A stretch of 64,000 nt of DNA from Flammeovirgaceae bacterium 311 (GCA_000597885.1 CP004371.1:6274501-6338500); one strand, 5' to 3'. Numbered from the stretch's first letter, positions 27,867 through 36,810 are shown. The notes: generated by a model from the letters alone, not told the origin. Program-made: numbers and translations.

Positions 27867-28976
27867 ATGATGAATAGAAATAAACCTTTATTAACTTCAT
27901 ATACATTAGGCGACCTGGAACTGCAAAACCGTGTGGTGATGGCGCCCATGACCCGCAGCAGGGCCGATAATCCCAAGAAAGCACCCACAGATCTGCATGC
28001 AGAATACTACCGCCAGCGTGCCTCTGCAGCTCTGATCATATCGGAAGGCTCACAAATCTCTGAACGTGCCATTGGTTATATCAATACACCTGGTATTCAT
28101 ACCCCCGCACAGGTAGCAGGCTGGAAAAAGGTAACCAGGGCTGTGCATGAAGAAGGTGGCCTGATCTTTTGCCAGCTGTGGCACGTGGGCCGTATGTCGC
28201 ACCCTGATTTTCATGGTGGTGAGCTGCCCCTGGCACCTTCCGCGCTGAATCCAAATGCCAAATCTTTTACCCCGGAAGGATTCAAAGATACGGTAGCCCC
28301 TAAAGAAATGAGCCTGGAAGAAATAGAGCAAACCATTGCTGATTTCAGGCAGGCAGCTAAAAATGCAATAGATGCCGGATTTGATGGGGTAGAAATACAT
28401 GCCTCAAATGGTTATCTGCTGCACCAGTTCTTTAATCGTACCTCTAATGTACGTACAGATGCATACGGTGGCTCTATTGAAAACAGAGGCCGTATTCTTT
28501 TTGAGGTGATCGATGCCATTAAGGAAGTTATACCTGAAAACCGCATAGGGGTGCGCATGAACCCTTCGTTGCATGGTACCTTTGGCATGGAGCTGGATGA
28601 GGAGACCATCCCTACATTCGATTACATAATTAAGAAGCTGAACGATTACCAGCTGTCTTACCTGCACCTGTCGGAGCCCTTTACAGATGTGAGCGAGCTG
28701 CCCCATGCAGAGCCCAATATTGCTATACACTACCGTCCGCTCTACAAAGGTACTCTCATCATTAACGGTAGTTTTGATGAAGACAAAGGTAATGCAGTGA
28801 TCAAGGCTGGTGATGCAGACCTGGTGGCTTATGGTAAGCTCTTTATCTCAAATCCTGATTTACCGCTGCGTTTTGAGCAGGGTGCTCCGCTGGCGGAGTG
28901 GGATCAGAAAACCTTTTATTCCACCGGTGAAGAAGGCTACATCGATTACCCGCTGCTGGAAGAAGTAGAAGGTTAG
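27867..28976 (+). CDS. Old Yellow Enzyme family alkene reductase (NADH:flavin oxidoreductase)
   Basis: The 369-residue FMN TIM-barrel enzyme reduces activated C=C bonds (enones, nitro compounds or maleimides). Family features are LQNRVVMAPMTRSRAD near residue 20, CQLWHVGRMSHPDF near 100, the segment FDGVEIHASNGYLLHQFFN (near 175, with the substrate-binding His and Asn) and RTDAYGGSIENRGRILFEV. It is cytoplasmic, full length, and ends near a strong terminator. It stands about 210 bases after the flavoprotein gene; a shared role in redox stress is plausible but unproven. Confidence 0.93.
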   Translation: MMNRNKPLLTSYTLGDLELQNRVVMAPMTRSRADNPKKAPTDLHAEYYRQRASAALIISEGSQISERAIGYINTPGIHTPAQVAGWKKVTRAVHEEGGLIFCQLWHVGRMSHPDFHGGELPLAPSALNPNAKSFTPEGFKDTVAPKEMSLEEIEQTIADFRQAAKNAIDAGFDGVEIHASNGYLLHQFFNRTSNVRTDAYGGSIENRGRILFEVIDAIKEVIPENRIGVRMNPSLHGTFGMELDEETIPTFDYIIKKLNDYQLSYLHLSEPFTDVSELPHAEPNIAIHYRPLYKGTLIINGSFDEDKGNAVIKAGDADLVAYGKLFISNPDLPLRFEQGAPLAEWDQKTFYSTGEEGYIDYPLLEEVEG

Positions 28977-29017
28977 TTAATCCCATATTAACCTGCTTAT
29001 CTGCTGATGAGCACCTG

Positions 29018-29053
29018 GCCCGGAAATGCAATACTGCTTTTCCGGGCTTTTTC
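29018..29053 (+). terminator. Terminator after the Old Yellow Enzyme gene
   Basis: GCCCGGAAA pairs with TTTTCCGGGC around a short loop, followed by TTTTTC. Confidence 0.85.
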
Positions 29054-29159
29054 TGTTACGGCTCTGATAGAACGTTACAACCTTAGGGTAAAGCAGGTAT
29101 TGTAAAACACTTTGGAGACAGAAGGCTTTTAAATAGTAATACAGTGAAATAGAGCATCT

Positions 29160-30074
29160 ATGGACTATAAACGCATCCTTGAAGAGATTTACCATGAAAC
29201 AAAAGTATTTAAAGGCCAGGGAGAGGTGGCACGTTATATTCCCGAACTGGCCCTGGTAGATCCGCTCAAGTATGGCATTCACCTGTCTACTGTAGAGGGC
29301 GTAGATTTCAGCCTGGGCGATAGCCATGAGCTCTTTTCCATTCAGAGTATCTCTAAGGTGCTGTCGCTGGCGCAGGTCCTGCCCCTGCTAGGCGAAACTC
29401 TTTGGGAACGTATAGGAGTGGAGCCCTCTGGTAATCCCTTCAATTCCATTGTGCAGCTGGAATATGAAAACGGCATTCCGCGTAACCCTTTCCTGAATGC
29501 CGGGGCGCTGGTACTAGCCGATATTCTCATCAGCCGTTTTGATAACCCTCACGAAGCATTCATCACTTTTGTGAGAGAACTATCTGGTAACGCTAAAATT
29601 GATTACGATAAGAAGGTGGCTGCTTCTGAAATTGCCACCGGTTATTTAAATGCTTCGCTCATCAACATGATGAAGTCGTATGGTAATATTATGAATGAAG
29701 TAGACCGGGTACTGGACTTTTATTGCCACCAGTGCTCCATTGCCATGAGCTGCGAGGACCTGGCTCATGCCTTTATGGCATTTGCTGACGAAGGCTACCT
29801 CTATAAAACAGATAATCAATTTCTGAAAAAAGGTCAGGTAAAGCGTATCAATGCATTGATGCAAACCTGTGGTTTCTATGATGAGGCAGGTGAATTTTCG
29901 TATAGGGTAGGGTTGCCAGGCAAGAGTGGTGTAGGTGGCGGAATTGTTGCAGTACATCCAAAATGCTATAGCATTGCTGTCTGGAGCCCCAAACTTAATC
30001 TAAAAGGCAATTCTGTGCTGGGCTTGAGAACCCTTGAACTGCTTACTACCAAAACAGGCACCTCTATTTTCTAG
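29160..30074 (+). CDS. glsA: Glutaminase A
   Basis: The 304-residue protein is a serine-dependent glutaminase that turns glutamine into glutamate and ammonia. It has the beta-lactamase-like SxxK motif (Ser63-Ile-Ser-Lys66 in LFSIQSISKVLS), the substrate-binding NPFNSIVQLEYENGIPRNPFLNAGA block, YGNIMNEVDRVLDFY and the closing GLPGKSGVGGGIVAV. Its length is standard for the family and there is no leader. It is a single gene ended by a hairpin shared with the convergent small gene. Confidence 0.95.
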   Translation: MDYKRILEEIYHETKVFKGQGEVARYIPELALVDPLKYGIHLSTVEGVDFSLGDSHELFSIQSISKVLSLAQVLPLLGETLWERIGVEPSGNPFNSIVQLEYENGIPRNPFLNAGALVLADILISRFDNPHEAFITFVRELSGNAKIDYDKKVAASEIATGYLNASLINMMKSYGNIMNEVDRVLDFYCHQCSIAMSCEDLAHAFMAFADEGYLYKTDNQFLKKGQVKRINALMQTCGFYDEAGEFSYRVGLPGKSGVGGGIVAVHPKCYSIAVWSPKLNLKGNSVLGLRTLELLTTKTGTSIF

Positions 30075-30100
30075 TCTGTATCAGGCAGGGCAGGGGCTAA

Positions 30101-30128
30101 AAAAAATGGCAGCGGTGAGGCTGCCATT
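30101..30128. terminator. Bidirectional terminator between glsA and the Cys-rich gene
   Basis: AATGGCAG (30105-30112) pairs with CTGCCATT (30121-30128). On the minus strand eight or more T follow, so it mainly ends the leftward small gene; the rightward side is also pyrimidine-rich. Confidence 0.75.
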
Positions 30129-30149
30129 CTTCTTCTATTTCAGGTCTTA

Positions 30150-30392
30150 TTAAAATGTAATACGGTTCATTTTTTCTGCAAAGTGATTGCAGCCAAAATC
30201 AGCGCCGGTAATATACTCATAGTGGCCGCCCTTTTCTGATACTGGTTTGCCATCGTTCAGCACCGGTACAATATACTCCGGATCCATTCCTGCATCTGAC
30301 AATTCATTGCATTTACCGAATTGATCTGTGGGAATATTTACTTTTTCCTGGGTTTGCTCCCAGTGGGTACAATGATTACAGGTAGCTTCCAT
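30150..30392 (-). CDS. Small Cys/His-rich protein, possibly metal-binding
   Basis: The 80-residue protein has CNHCTHW near its start, a third Cys in FGKCNEL and a fourth Cys with a His in DFGCNHF, which is a plausible zinc- or iron-binding set. It has no leader or membrane helix. I do not recognise a family. The frame is supported by its own terminator and by clean start and stop, and it converges on glsA. Confidence 0.68.
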   Translation of the reverse strand: MEATCNHCTHWEQTQEKVNIPTDQFGKCNELSDAGMDPEYIVPVLNDGKPVSEKGGHYEYITGADFGCNHFAEKMNRITF

Positions 30393-30659
30393 ATCTAAAA
30401 AAATTTAGTTCTACATCAGTTAATATTGTAGTATACTCACTGCCATAAAACCTTGTTGCAGCTAAAAGCCTGTTTATGATTAATTTAGAACGTTGATAAA
30501 TAATGGATTGACGTGCTATTTATTTAATCTGCTGATGTGCCAGTTGCTTATGATACTAATACAATGGGTAGCATAAATTGCATTACTGATATCTGCTCAG
30601 CAGAAATAGTGGCAATTTGTAGATTGGCATATTAGCATATTAATCAAATAGCACATGGG

Positions 30660-32081
30660 CTATTCGCCACCCAATGTTGATATGCCCATCAGCCGCCTAA
30701 GCTCTGCCTCCTGCTGCTGAAATTTTATCTGAAGGGATAGTAGCTTAAGCCTGCTCTCCAGGTACTTGAGTTCCCGGGCATTTACATAAAAGAGGGTGCT
30801 TTCGCCATATTCAAATTTTCGTTGCTCCCCCTGCCACATGGCCTGGTAGCCGTTTACCAGTTGCTGGTTCAGTTGGATTTGCTGCTGAAGCAGTTGCAGG
30901 CTGGCCAGTAGTGTCTCAAACTTATTGGTTACCTCCAGCCGCTTTTGCCGCTGCTCCAGGGCAGCTGTCTGCATTTTAAGCCGGTTTAGCTGTAATTCTC
31001 CCCTGGCATTGCGCAACAGCAGCGGCATTTTAAAACTCACGCCAATTTTGTAGTTATTAGGTGAATATGATGCCGGATTTTCTGTAGGAGCCTCGGAGCT
31101 AAGAATATTATAACTGGCAGCCAGGTATGGTTTAAGCTTTTCTGCTTTCCAGCGCCTTTCTGCTTCAAGTTCGGCTATTTTAAAACCATACAGCCTTACC
31201 GAGGGACTTGCCTCTGCCCAGAGAAGGGGTTCTGTATTAGCTTGGTTTTTCAGGCTGTCGGCCATAACAGGAGGGGGCAGTGGTGCCGGAAAGCTTGAAC
31301 TTACCCACAGAGGATCGCCTCCTTCGCTCCAGAAGAACGAAGCTGCAGCCTGCTCTGCTTTTACCAGTTCCTGCTCCTGCTCCAGCATACTGCTCTGTAG
31401 GGTTTGTAGCTGCAGGAAGGCCTCAAGGGTATCTATGGCTGGCAACTCGCCCACATTGAAACCGCCCCTTACAATTTTAAAGCGCTGATGTGCCACCTTT
31501 ACGGCATTCTGCAGCGTAATTACCTGCTGAAACTGCCCCGCCCAGTGCCAGTATGCTGCAGTAGCCTCGTACAGCAGGTTGGCCAGCAATTGCTGCTGCT
31601 CCCACTGGTAGCGCTCCTGTCGTATGTGTGCCTGCCGTAACATACCGCGGCCTTCATCAAAAAACAACCCCTGTATCAGCGGCACACTTACGCCTGCATA
31701 CCAAAGCCCCCCGGAAGGAACAGAACGCTCCGGGTTCAGATAATCGCCCTGTGCATAGTCGTAGCCTGCTTTTAGCCCAACGCCAAGGCGCGTTGTAGCT
31801 TTTAATTCGGTGCCAAATATGCGGTAGTAAGTTTTGTCTTTAAATTGTTTTTCATCCAGATCAGCAGCCAGCACAGGATCGAAAAATCCCCGGGCACTGC
31901 GTACTTCCATTCGCCCCTGCTCCTCCAGCAGGGCAGCAGCACGGGCAGCAGGGTGGTGCTGTATTACCTGTTGCAGGTACTCGTTAAGGGTAAGGGTATC
32001 CGGCTGCTGCCCCCTAAGGGGTAGTGCAGCTGCAGAGATCCCAATCAGACAAAGAAATATACGAATGGCAGTACCTGTCAT
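30660..32081 (-). CDS. TolC-family outer-membrane efflux protein
   Basis: The 473-residue protein has a signal peptide (cut near PLRGQQ, residue 25). It shows two TolC-type halves of long helices with coiled-coil character, for example the Gln-rich helices near 180-250 and 370-460, and strands such as LKATTRLGVGLKAGYDYAQGDY and NYKIGVSFKMPLLLRNARGELQLNRL. It would be the outer-membrane exit duct of the exporter encoded just upstream. Its ATG overlaps the stop of the HlyD gene by four bases, showing translational coupling. It is the last gene of the operon. Confidence 0.92.
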   Translation of the reverse strand: MTGTAIRIFLCLIGISAAALPLRGQQPDTLTLNEYLQQVIQHHPAARAAALLEEQGRMEVRSARGFFDPVLAADLDEKQFKDKTYYRIFGTELKATTRLGVGLKAGYDYAQGDYLNPERSVPSGGLWYAGVSVPLIQGLFFDEGRGMLRQAHIRQERYQWEQQQLLANLLYEATAAYWHWAGQFQQVITLQNAVKVAHQRFKIVRGGFNVGELPAIDTLEAFLQLQTLQSSMLEQEQELVKAEQAAASFFWSEGGDPLWVSSSFPAPLPPPVMADSLKNQANTEPLLWAEASPSVRLYGFKIAELEAERRWKAEKLKPYLAASYNILSSEAPTENPASYSPNNYKIGVSFKMPLLLRNARGELQLNRLKMQTAALEQRQKRLEVTNKFETLLASLQLLQQQIQLNQQLVNGYQAMWQGEQRKFEYGESTLFYVNARELKYLESRLKLLSLQIKFQQQEAELRRLMGISTLGGE

Positions 32082-33442
32082 TTCTGTTCTTTATTAGCTG
32101 CAGTATTTTTTGTAGCTGGTGTTTTGTGGTAGAAATTTGGCGGGAACCCGTTAATCCTGCGCCATAACTCGTAGCCAAGTGGCACATCGCCCAGCAGAGC
32201 CATGCCTTGTGCACCTGCACCAATGCGCATGGCTTGGGGCCAGTCATGGTCTTCAGGGTCAGGTGCTACCAGGATCCGGTATTTCCCGTTATCACTAATC
32301 ACATTATCGATTGCTATTATTTCAGCACCAAAGGTACCGTAGGAGGCATTTGGCCAGCCTGTAAACACAATGGAGGGCCAGCCATCGAAAAGCAGCCTCA
32401 CCGTTTGCCCTGTGCGCAGCAGCGGCATATCAATAGGTTGTACATACAGCTCTGCAGCCAGTTCATAATCTGATGGCATGATGGTTAAAAGCTCTTCGCC
32501 AGATTTAACGGTTTCACCCAGGCCCGACTTAATGGTTTTGGTGATATAGCCGGTTTGCGGGGCAGTGATGAAATGTAACCCACGCCTGATGCCGTAACTG
32601 GTTGCCTGGTTCTGGAGTTTGGCAGCATCGGCAGTGGCAGTATAGCGTCCGCTTAGTGCTTCGGCACGCTCAGATGCTGCCTTGGCCAGTTTATCCTGAA
32701 ACTCTGCCTGCAGTCCGCTAATGGCAAGCCTCGCATTGAGTAAATCGTTTTTACTGCTCAATAGCTTGTTTTCTGCAATCAACACTTTTGCCTGGGCCTC
32801 CTGCAGTTTCATGCGACGGGCTTCCAGATCGGTTCTGGATTTCAGCCCCTGCTCAAAGAGCTCTTCCATGCGCAGGTACTGGTTTTCTGCAATACTGATC
32901 TGGGTCCGGGAAGCAACCAGGTCCATGCTGTCAGACTCTACCTTTAGTGCTGCCTGCAACAGGTAGTTTCTTGCCTGCTCCAGTTTTAAGCTTCGCTGCT
33001 CCTGCAGGGCTGCAATCTGGTTATCGAGCTGTTCTGCCTTCTGCCCATAGGCCTGTGCCGACTGAGCTTTGGCCTCAAATTGCAGTTCGGCCCGCTCTAC
33101 CATCTGCGGGTCCAGGTAATCATCCTTTATTTCGCCGAGCTGAAGCAGGGTATCGCCTCTGTGTACCAGCTCGCCTTCCCGTACAAACCACTGTATAATA
33201 CGACCGTCGATGATGGCTGGCACGGTCTGGGGCCGCTGGCTTGGCAGTCGTGTGGTAACGTAACCATTTCCCTGTACATTTTGGGTCCAGGGCAGAAACA
33301 ACACAAAAGTAAATACCAGCAGGGCACCTAACAGCAGCCGGGAAATAATATTATTGCTGCCCTGGCTTTCCAATCTTTTAATTGAGGAGTACCTGTCTGG
33401 TGCTACCTCAAAATCTATTTCATTTTTGCTTATGTTGAGCAT
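32078..33442 (-). CDS. HlyD-type periplasmic adaptor (membrane fusion protein)
   Basis: The 454-residue protein has one membrane helix (about residues 34-52). A lipoyl-like half-motif follows (VPAIIDGRIIQWFVREGELVHRGDTLLQLGE), then a long coiled coil (roughly 75-270) and the second lipoyl half with beta barrel (ITAPQTGYITKTIKSGLGETVKSGEELLTIMPS). It bridges the inner-membrane ABC protein and the TolC channel. It starts eight bases after the ABC gene and overlaps the TolC gene. It is full length for the family. Confidence 0.93.
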   Translation of the reverse strand: MLNISKNEIDFEVAPDRYSSIKRLESQGSNNIISRLLLGALLVFTFVLFLPWTQNVQGNGYVTTRLPSQRPQTVPAIIDGRIIQWFVREGELVHRGDTLLQLGEIKDDYLDPQMVERAELQFEAKAQSAQAYGQKAEQLDNQIAALQEQRSLKLEQARNYLLQAALKVESDSMDLVASRTQISIAENQYLRMEELFEQGLKSRTDLEARRMKLQEAQAKVLIAENKLLSSKNDLLNARLAISGLQAEFQDKLAKAASERAEALSGRYTATADAAKLQNQATSYGIRRGLHFITAPQTGYITKTIKSGLGETVKSGEELLTIMPSDYELAAELYVQPIDMPLLRTGQTVRLLFDGWPSIVFTGWPNASYGTFGAEIIAIDNVISDNGKYRILVAPDPEDHDWPQAMRIGAGAQGMALLGDVPLGYELWRRINGFPPNFYHKTPATKNTAANKEQK

Positions 33443-33450
33443 AGGGTTAT

Positions 33451-35187
33451 CTAGCTAACAAATACTTCATTGTACCACGCTTCTTCTGTTATCCTGGCCG
33501 GATTAGTTACTGTGAGTAGTTCGCCATTGTGCAGCACGAGGACCTTTTTAAACTGTTTGGCCAGCTCCGGTTGTGTGGTGCTCAGTACAACCGTCCAGGG
33601 ATGGGCGGGGTCCAGCAGGTACTTAAGCAGGCGGTTACGATCAGGAAAATTAAGTGCTTCGAAGGGTTCTTCCAGTAATATGAGCCGTGGTTTGTTAATC
33701 AGGCTGCGGGTGAGCAGGATCTTGTGCACGGCACTCTCCGGCAAATGCCGCCCTTCGGGTAAAAGCATTGTAGTGTATCCATCCTGCATTTCCTGTACCA
33801 GGCGGTTCAGGCCTGTTATTTCAGCCATTTCCTGTACGGTATCAAAATCAATGCCTTCCTTTCCAAGGGTTATATTCTCCAGCAGGGTACCGGCAAATAC
33901 GCCGTGTTTCTCCAGGTTAGCACCCAGGGTCTGCCGCAGGCTTTCCAGGTTTAAGCTGTTCAGGGGCAGGCCATTGTAGTTCATGATTCCTTCTGAAGGC
34001 TCCTGCAGGCCCGCCATTATGCGCAGCAACAGGCTTTTGCCACTGTTGCGGCGCCCTGTAATACAGATCCGTTCGCCTGCCTCTATGTTTAGGTTGAGAT
34101 TCTGAAGCAGATACCGGCGATTATCGGCCTCCTTTACCGATACACCATTCATCTGAACTGACATACCCCCTGCGGCGCCAAAGCTATTCTGCAGCTTGCT
34201 GCCGCTGTTGTTCTCCAGTGGCAGGTCCATAACATGTCCCAGCTTGTCTAGAGCCGTCAGTACATCATAAATGGTTTCCATGCTCATGATGAGCTTCTCA
34301 ACTGAATTTAGTACAAGAATAATGATGATTTCTGCCGCAACAAACTGCCCGATGTTCATTTGCTGTTCCAGTACCAGCTTACCACCCAAAATCAGCAGGC
34401 CTGCCGCCACCAGCATTTTAAAGCCTATCAGGTTGATGTACTGAAATTTCAGAACACTAAAGTGTTTGCTGCGGGCTTCCAGGTAACCACTCACCAGCTT
34501 ATCGGTACGTTCCAGTGGCAGCGGCGAGGTGCCGGCCAGCTTAAAAGTTTCCAGCGTGCGGGCCATTTCTTCCAGCCAGTGTACCACCGCATATTTATAC
34601 TTGGATTCGGTAAGGCTGCTTACCATGCCGGTAGGGCCGGTAAACCGGAAGATCAGCACAACCAGCCCCACCAGCAGCACACTGAACATGATAAAAAACG
34701 GGTGATAGAGCGATAACAGGACTAGTCCGAATATCGCCTGCAGGGCGGCACTGGAGAAATCCAGCAGAATCTTGGAAAGCCCTTTCTGTACCGACAGGGT
34801 ATCGAAGAAGCGGTTAATCAGCTCCGGCACGTAGTACGACCGCTGGGTATCGCCCTTCAGGCGGGGTATGCGGTAGGCAAACTCAAAAGCAGTTCGGGTA
34901 AACACCTTCTGCTGCAACAGTTCTGACACTGTTAGCTGAAGTACCTGCAACAGCCCCACCAGTCCCATGCCCAGCATTACCAGCAATACCAGTACGGCCA
35001 GTGAGGTAGACACCCTGCCACTGCCCAGCAGGTTTATGATTGCCTGTATCCCCAGGGGCAGGGATAAGCTAACCAGGCCACCAACAACTGCATATAGATA
35101 AATATGCCCGATCAGCTTACGGTCTACCTTAAGCAGCCGGAAGAAACGGGTTAGAGGAGGTATTGAAGTAGTTCCGATTTGAGCCAT
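33451..35187 (-). CDS. ABC exporter (HlyB-like) with degenerate nucleotide-binding domain
   Basis: The 578-residue protein has six membrane helices in its first 310 residues and an ATPase domain after about 345; there is no C39 peptidase domain. The Walker A is kept (GRRNSGKS, 378-385). The Walker B region is LILLEEPFEALN, with Glu507 in the catalytic place and Asp replaced by Glu. The Q-loop position has no Gln (GANLEKHGVF), the LSGGQ signature is replaced by LPESAVHK (482-489), and the switch His is absent (VVLSTTQ, near 538). ATP turnover may be altered or weak, unless a partner supplies it. It is the first gene of the operon, with HlyD and TolC downstream. The natural cargo is unknown. 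Confidence 0.9.
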   Translation of the reverse strand: MAQIGTTSIPPLTRFFRLLKVDRKLIGHIYLYAVVGGLVSLSLPLGIQAIINLLGSGRVSTSLAVLVLLVMLGMGLVGLLQVLQLTVSELLQQKVFTRTAFEFAYRIPRLKGDTQRSYYVPELINRFFDTLSVQKGLSKILLDFSSAALQAIFGLVLLSLYHPFFIMFSVLLVGLVVLIFRFTGPTGMVSSLTESKYKYAVVHWLEEMARTLETFKLAGTSPLPLERTDKLVSGYLEARSKHFSVLKFQYINLIGFKMLVAAGLLILGGKLVLEQQMNIGQFVAAEIIIILVLNSVEKLIMSMETIYDVLTALDKLGHVMDLPLENNSGSKLQNSFGAAGGMSVQMNGVSVKEADNRRYLLQNLNLNIEAGERICITGRRNSGKSLLLRIMAGLQEPSEGIMNYNGLPLNSLNLESLRQTLGANLEKHGVFAGTLLENITLGKEGIDFDTVQEMAEITGLNRLVQEMQDGYTTMLLPEGRHLPESAVHKILLTRSLINKPRLILLEEPFEALNFPDRNRLLKYLLDPAHPWTVVLSTTQPELAKQFKKVLVLHNGELLTVTNPARITEEAWYNEVFVS

Positions 35188-35206
35188 ATGATTAAGTATC
35201 GTGCTG

Positions 35207-35214
35207 CAAATATA
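35207..35214 (-). promoter_or_regulatory. -7 element of the export operon promoter
   Basis: On the minus strand the bases read TATATTTG, an exact TAnnTTTG match, 19 bases ahead of the ABC start codon. A TTG further out is 31 bases away, beyond the usual spacing, which would suit an activator-dependent promoter. Confidence 0.6.
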
Positions 35215-35230
35215 TACTAACTAGCAGATA

Positions 35231-35247
35231 TGATAGTAATACTATCA
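35231..35247. promoter_or_regulatory. Perfect 17-base palindrome upstream of the export operon
   Basis: TGATAGTA-A-TACTATCA is an exact 8-1-8 inverted repeat centred about 28 bases upstream of the -7 element of the ABC gene. It sits where an activator or repressor dimer would bind. No regulator gene is adjacent. Confidence 0.6.
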
Positions 35248-35455
35248 AATATTAATTATTGTTCCCGAAAACCAGATTCAGGATCCATAAATTTTTGTAC
35301 TCATCTACTGACATGATTGTAGTAGCCATAAAGATGGATTTTACTGCGATTACTTTGCTGGGTGTGGGGCACATCTTCTTGATATTCTTGTTATTACAGG
35401 CAATTTCAGTGCGCGTACTTTTTGTTCTTTTTTTACCTTTTTTCGTACCGCCGAT

Positions 35456-35578
35456 ATGGCTAAAATTGTAAAGTGGCCGGGCAATAAAGAAAGCACCTCA
35501 CTGGGAGCTGTTGCCGGCACCGCGGATTTTATAGGGAGTATCAAGTTGCAAGGCCCCCTTCCACCCACAGATGATTAA
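35456..35578 (+). CDS. Possible 40-residue small protein
   Basis: The frame encodes MAKIVKWPGN...LPPTDD and is closed 56 bases before a strong rightward terminator (35634-35670), which otherwise has no gene to serve on the plus strand. TACCTTTT at 35434-35441 resembles a -7 element with one mismatch but lies very close to the start. No family is recognised. The overlapping 70-codon frame at 35259 is hydrophobic and less convincing. Confidence 0.3.
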   Translation: MAKIVKWPGNKESTSLGAVAGTADFIGSIKLQGPLPPTDD

Positions 35579-35633
35579 CCCGGATTACGGGCTTCAATAA
35601 TAGTTAGTAAGTGAAATTGGTTGATTGTTAGGT

Positions 35634-35670
35634 AAAACGCAGGCACTGCTAGGCCTGCGTTTTCTTTTTT
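35634..35670 (+). terminator. Strong terminator, rightward
   Basis: AAAACGCAGGC (35634-35644) pairs with GCCTGCGTTTT (35653-35663), followed by a T-rich run. It could also end the leftward DUF2809 transcript. Confidence 0.82.
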
Positions 35671-35767
35671 TATACTCAGCCGTGGGCTTAGGCTGAACTG
35701 TGAAACTCAGCGCAGGAGTTGCCACTGCATTGGCAGTCAGTCCCTGTTCAGCAGCCGCTAGAGCAAT

Positions 35768-36211
35768 TTATTGAAGCCGTTCCTTCGGATTTAAGGCTGA
35801 TTTGCCTCCTGTGGCTATAGTATTGCGGCTCAATCCGCTCAGGTAGAGGTCCAGGCTCCATGCAAACATTACTCCTGCAGTATACCTCAGCAGATCTATC
35901 CACAGAAATCCTTTGCCTAATACCAGGGCACCCAGCGTACTCGCTCTTACGGCATCGATCCATTCGGCCCTATATAGCTGGCTGAATTCAATTAAAAACG
36001 AAAAGCTCAGGCTTAACAGGGCAGAAAACAAAAGCGATTTGAAGGGCCACAAGGTTCTGAAACCAAAATAAACCATTGCTGCCCATAAGGCATCACCAAA
36101 ATGATGGGAAACAAAGTAGGGCAGGGCATCAGAAAATATCCTGGTGCTTAATCCAAGGCCAATCATGATGATGATGGCCATCAGATATATTAACCGCTTT
36201 TTCAGATCCAT
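35768..36211 (-). CDS. DUF2809 domain-containing membrane protein
   Basis: The 147-residue protein has about four membrane helices. The DUF2809 mark GLGLSTRIFSDALPYFVSHHFGDALWAAMVYFGFRT lies at residues 18-52, with SFLIEFSQLYRAEW near 75. The function is unknown; the family is common in Bacteroidota and Proteobacteria. It reads leftwards behind the small lipoprotein gene, with about 115 bases between them, and may be co-transcribed with it. Confidence 0.85.
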   Translation of the reverse strand: MDLKKRLIYLMAIIIMIGLGLSTRIFSDALPYFVSHHFGDALWAAMVYFGFRTLWPFKSLLFSALLSLSFSFLIEFSQLYRAEWIDAVRASTLGALVLGKGFLWIDLLRYTAGVMFAWSLDLYLSGLSRNTIATGGKSALNPKERLQ

Positions 36212-36328
36212 ACAGCTTTTTTAACAAGAGCTGAAGCTAAGCAATAATATTTTAAGTGGCGGATTACCAGTGCATGAATGTAAGCTTACTATGGAAATTG
36301 ATACTTTCCTGGTGCGGTTTAATAGTTT

Positions 36329-36727
36329 TCAGTGGTATTCTAAAGGTGCATCGCTGGAATATATATTTACGACCGAACCCGAGGTGAGGTAAAAACCAAC
36401 ATGCTGTGCTGCATTGGGCGGTATGTGGCCACGTAGCTGCTGTTTATCATTGGCAACCCTAAAGTAGATGGTGTCTTTTAATTCAGCTTTTGGAATTGAG
36501 AACTGGTCGGTGATCCGCTGGTCATTCCTGGTGGTCAGCACCTTTTCATAGATCTTCTCTCTTCCATGATAAAGGGTAACGGTATCCTGATAAAATCCAG
36601 CCTGAAAATCTATATGCAGCGATTCGGGTGCTGAAACTGCCTCCTCATTTCCATCATTATCATCATCGCCTGGTGCAGAACAGGCTGTAAAAAGTAGGAG
36701 GAACAGCAGGAAGGAAGTCCATTTCAT
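36329..36727 (-). CDS. Small acidic orphan lipoprotein
   Basis: The 132-residue protein begins MKWTSFLLFLLLFTACSAPGDDDND, a clear lipoprotein leader with the lipid Cys at residue 16 and an acidic linker. The mature part is beta-rich (LHIDFQAGFYQDTVTLYHGREKIYEKVLTT), perhaps a small Ig-like fold. The ATG at 36727 is chosen; the 14 extra residues of the longer frame would precede the leader. No family is recognised. Confidence 0.72.
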   Translation of the reverse strand: MKWTSFLLFLLLFTACSAPGDDDNDGNEEAVSAPESLHIDFQAGFYQDTVTLYHGREKIYEKVLTTRNDQRITDQFSIPKAELKDTIYFRVANDKQQLRGHIPPNAAQHVGFYLTSGSVVNIYSSDAPLEYH

Positions 36728-36810
36728 AACTATATATTCGTGTGTGCTCACTTTAATAAATAATAACATTCGGTAAGAGTTTAAAAAATAATCTCTGCTG
36801 TATCATGATT

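Noticed and set aside
33451-35187. Bacteriocin or C39 peptidase-type ABC exporter
   Set aside because: There is no N-terminal Cys peptidase domain and no small precursor gene with a double-Gly leader nearby.
35259-35471. Hydrophobic 70-codon rightward frame beside the export operon
   Set aside because: Low-complexity Phe/Leu-rich product over T tracts, no leader logic; overlaps the small frame that fits the terminator better.
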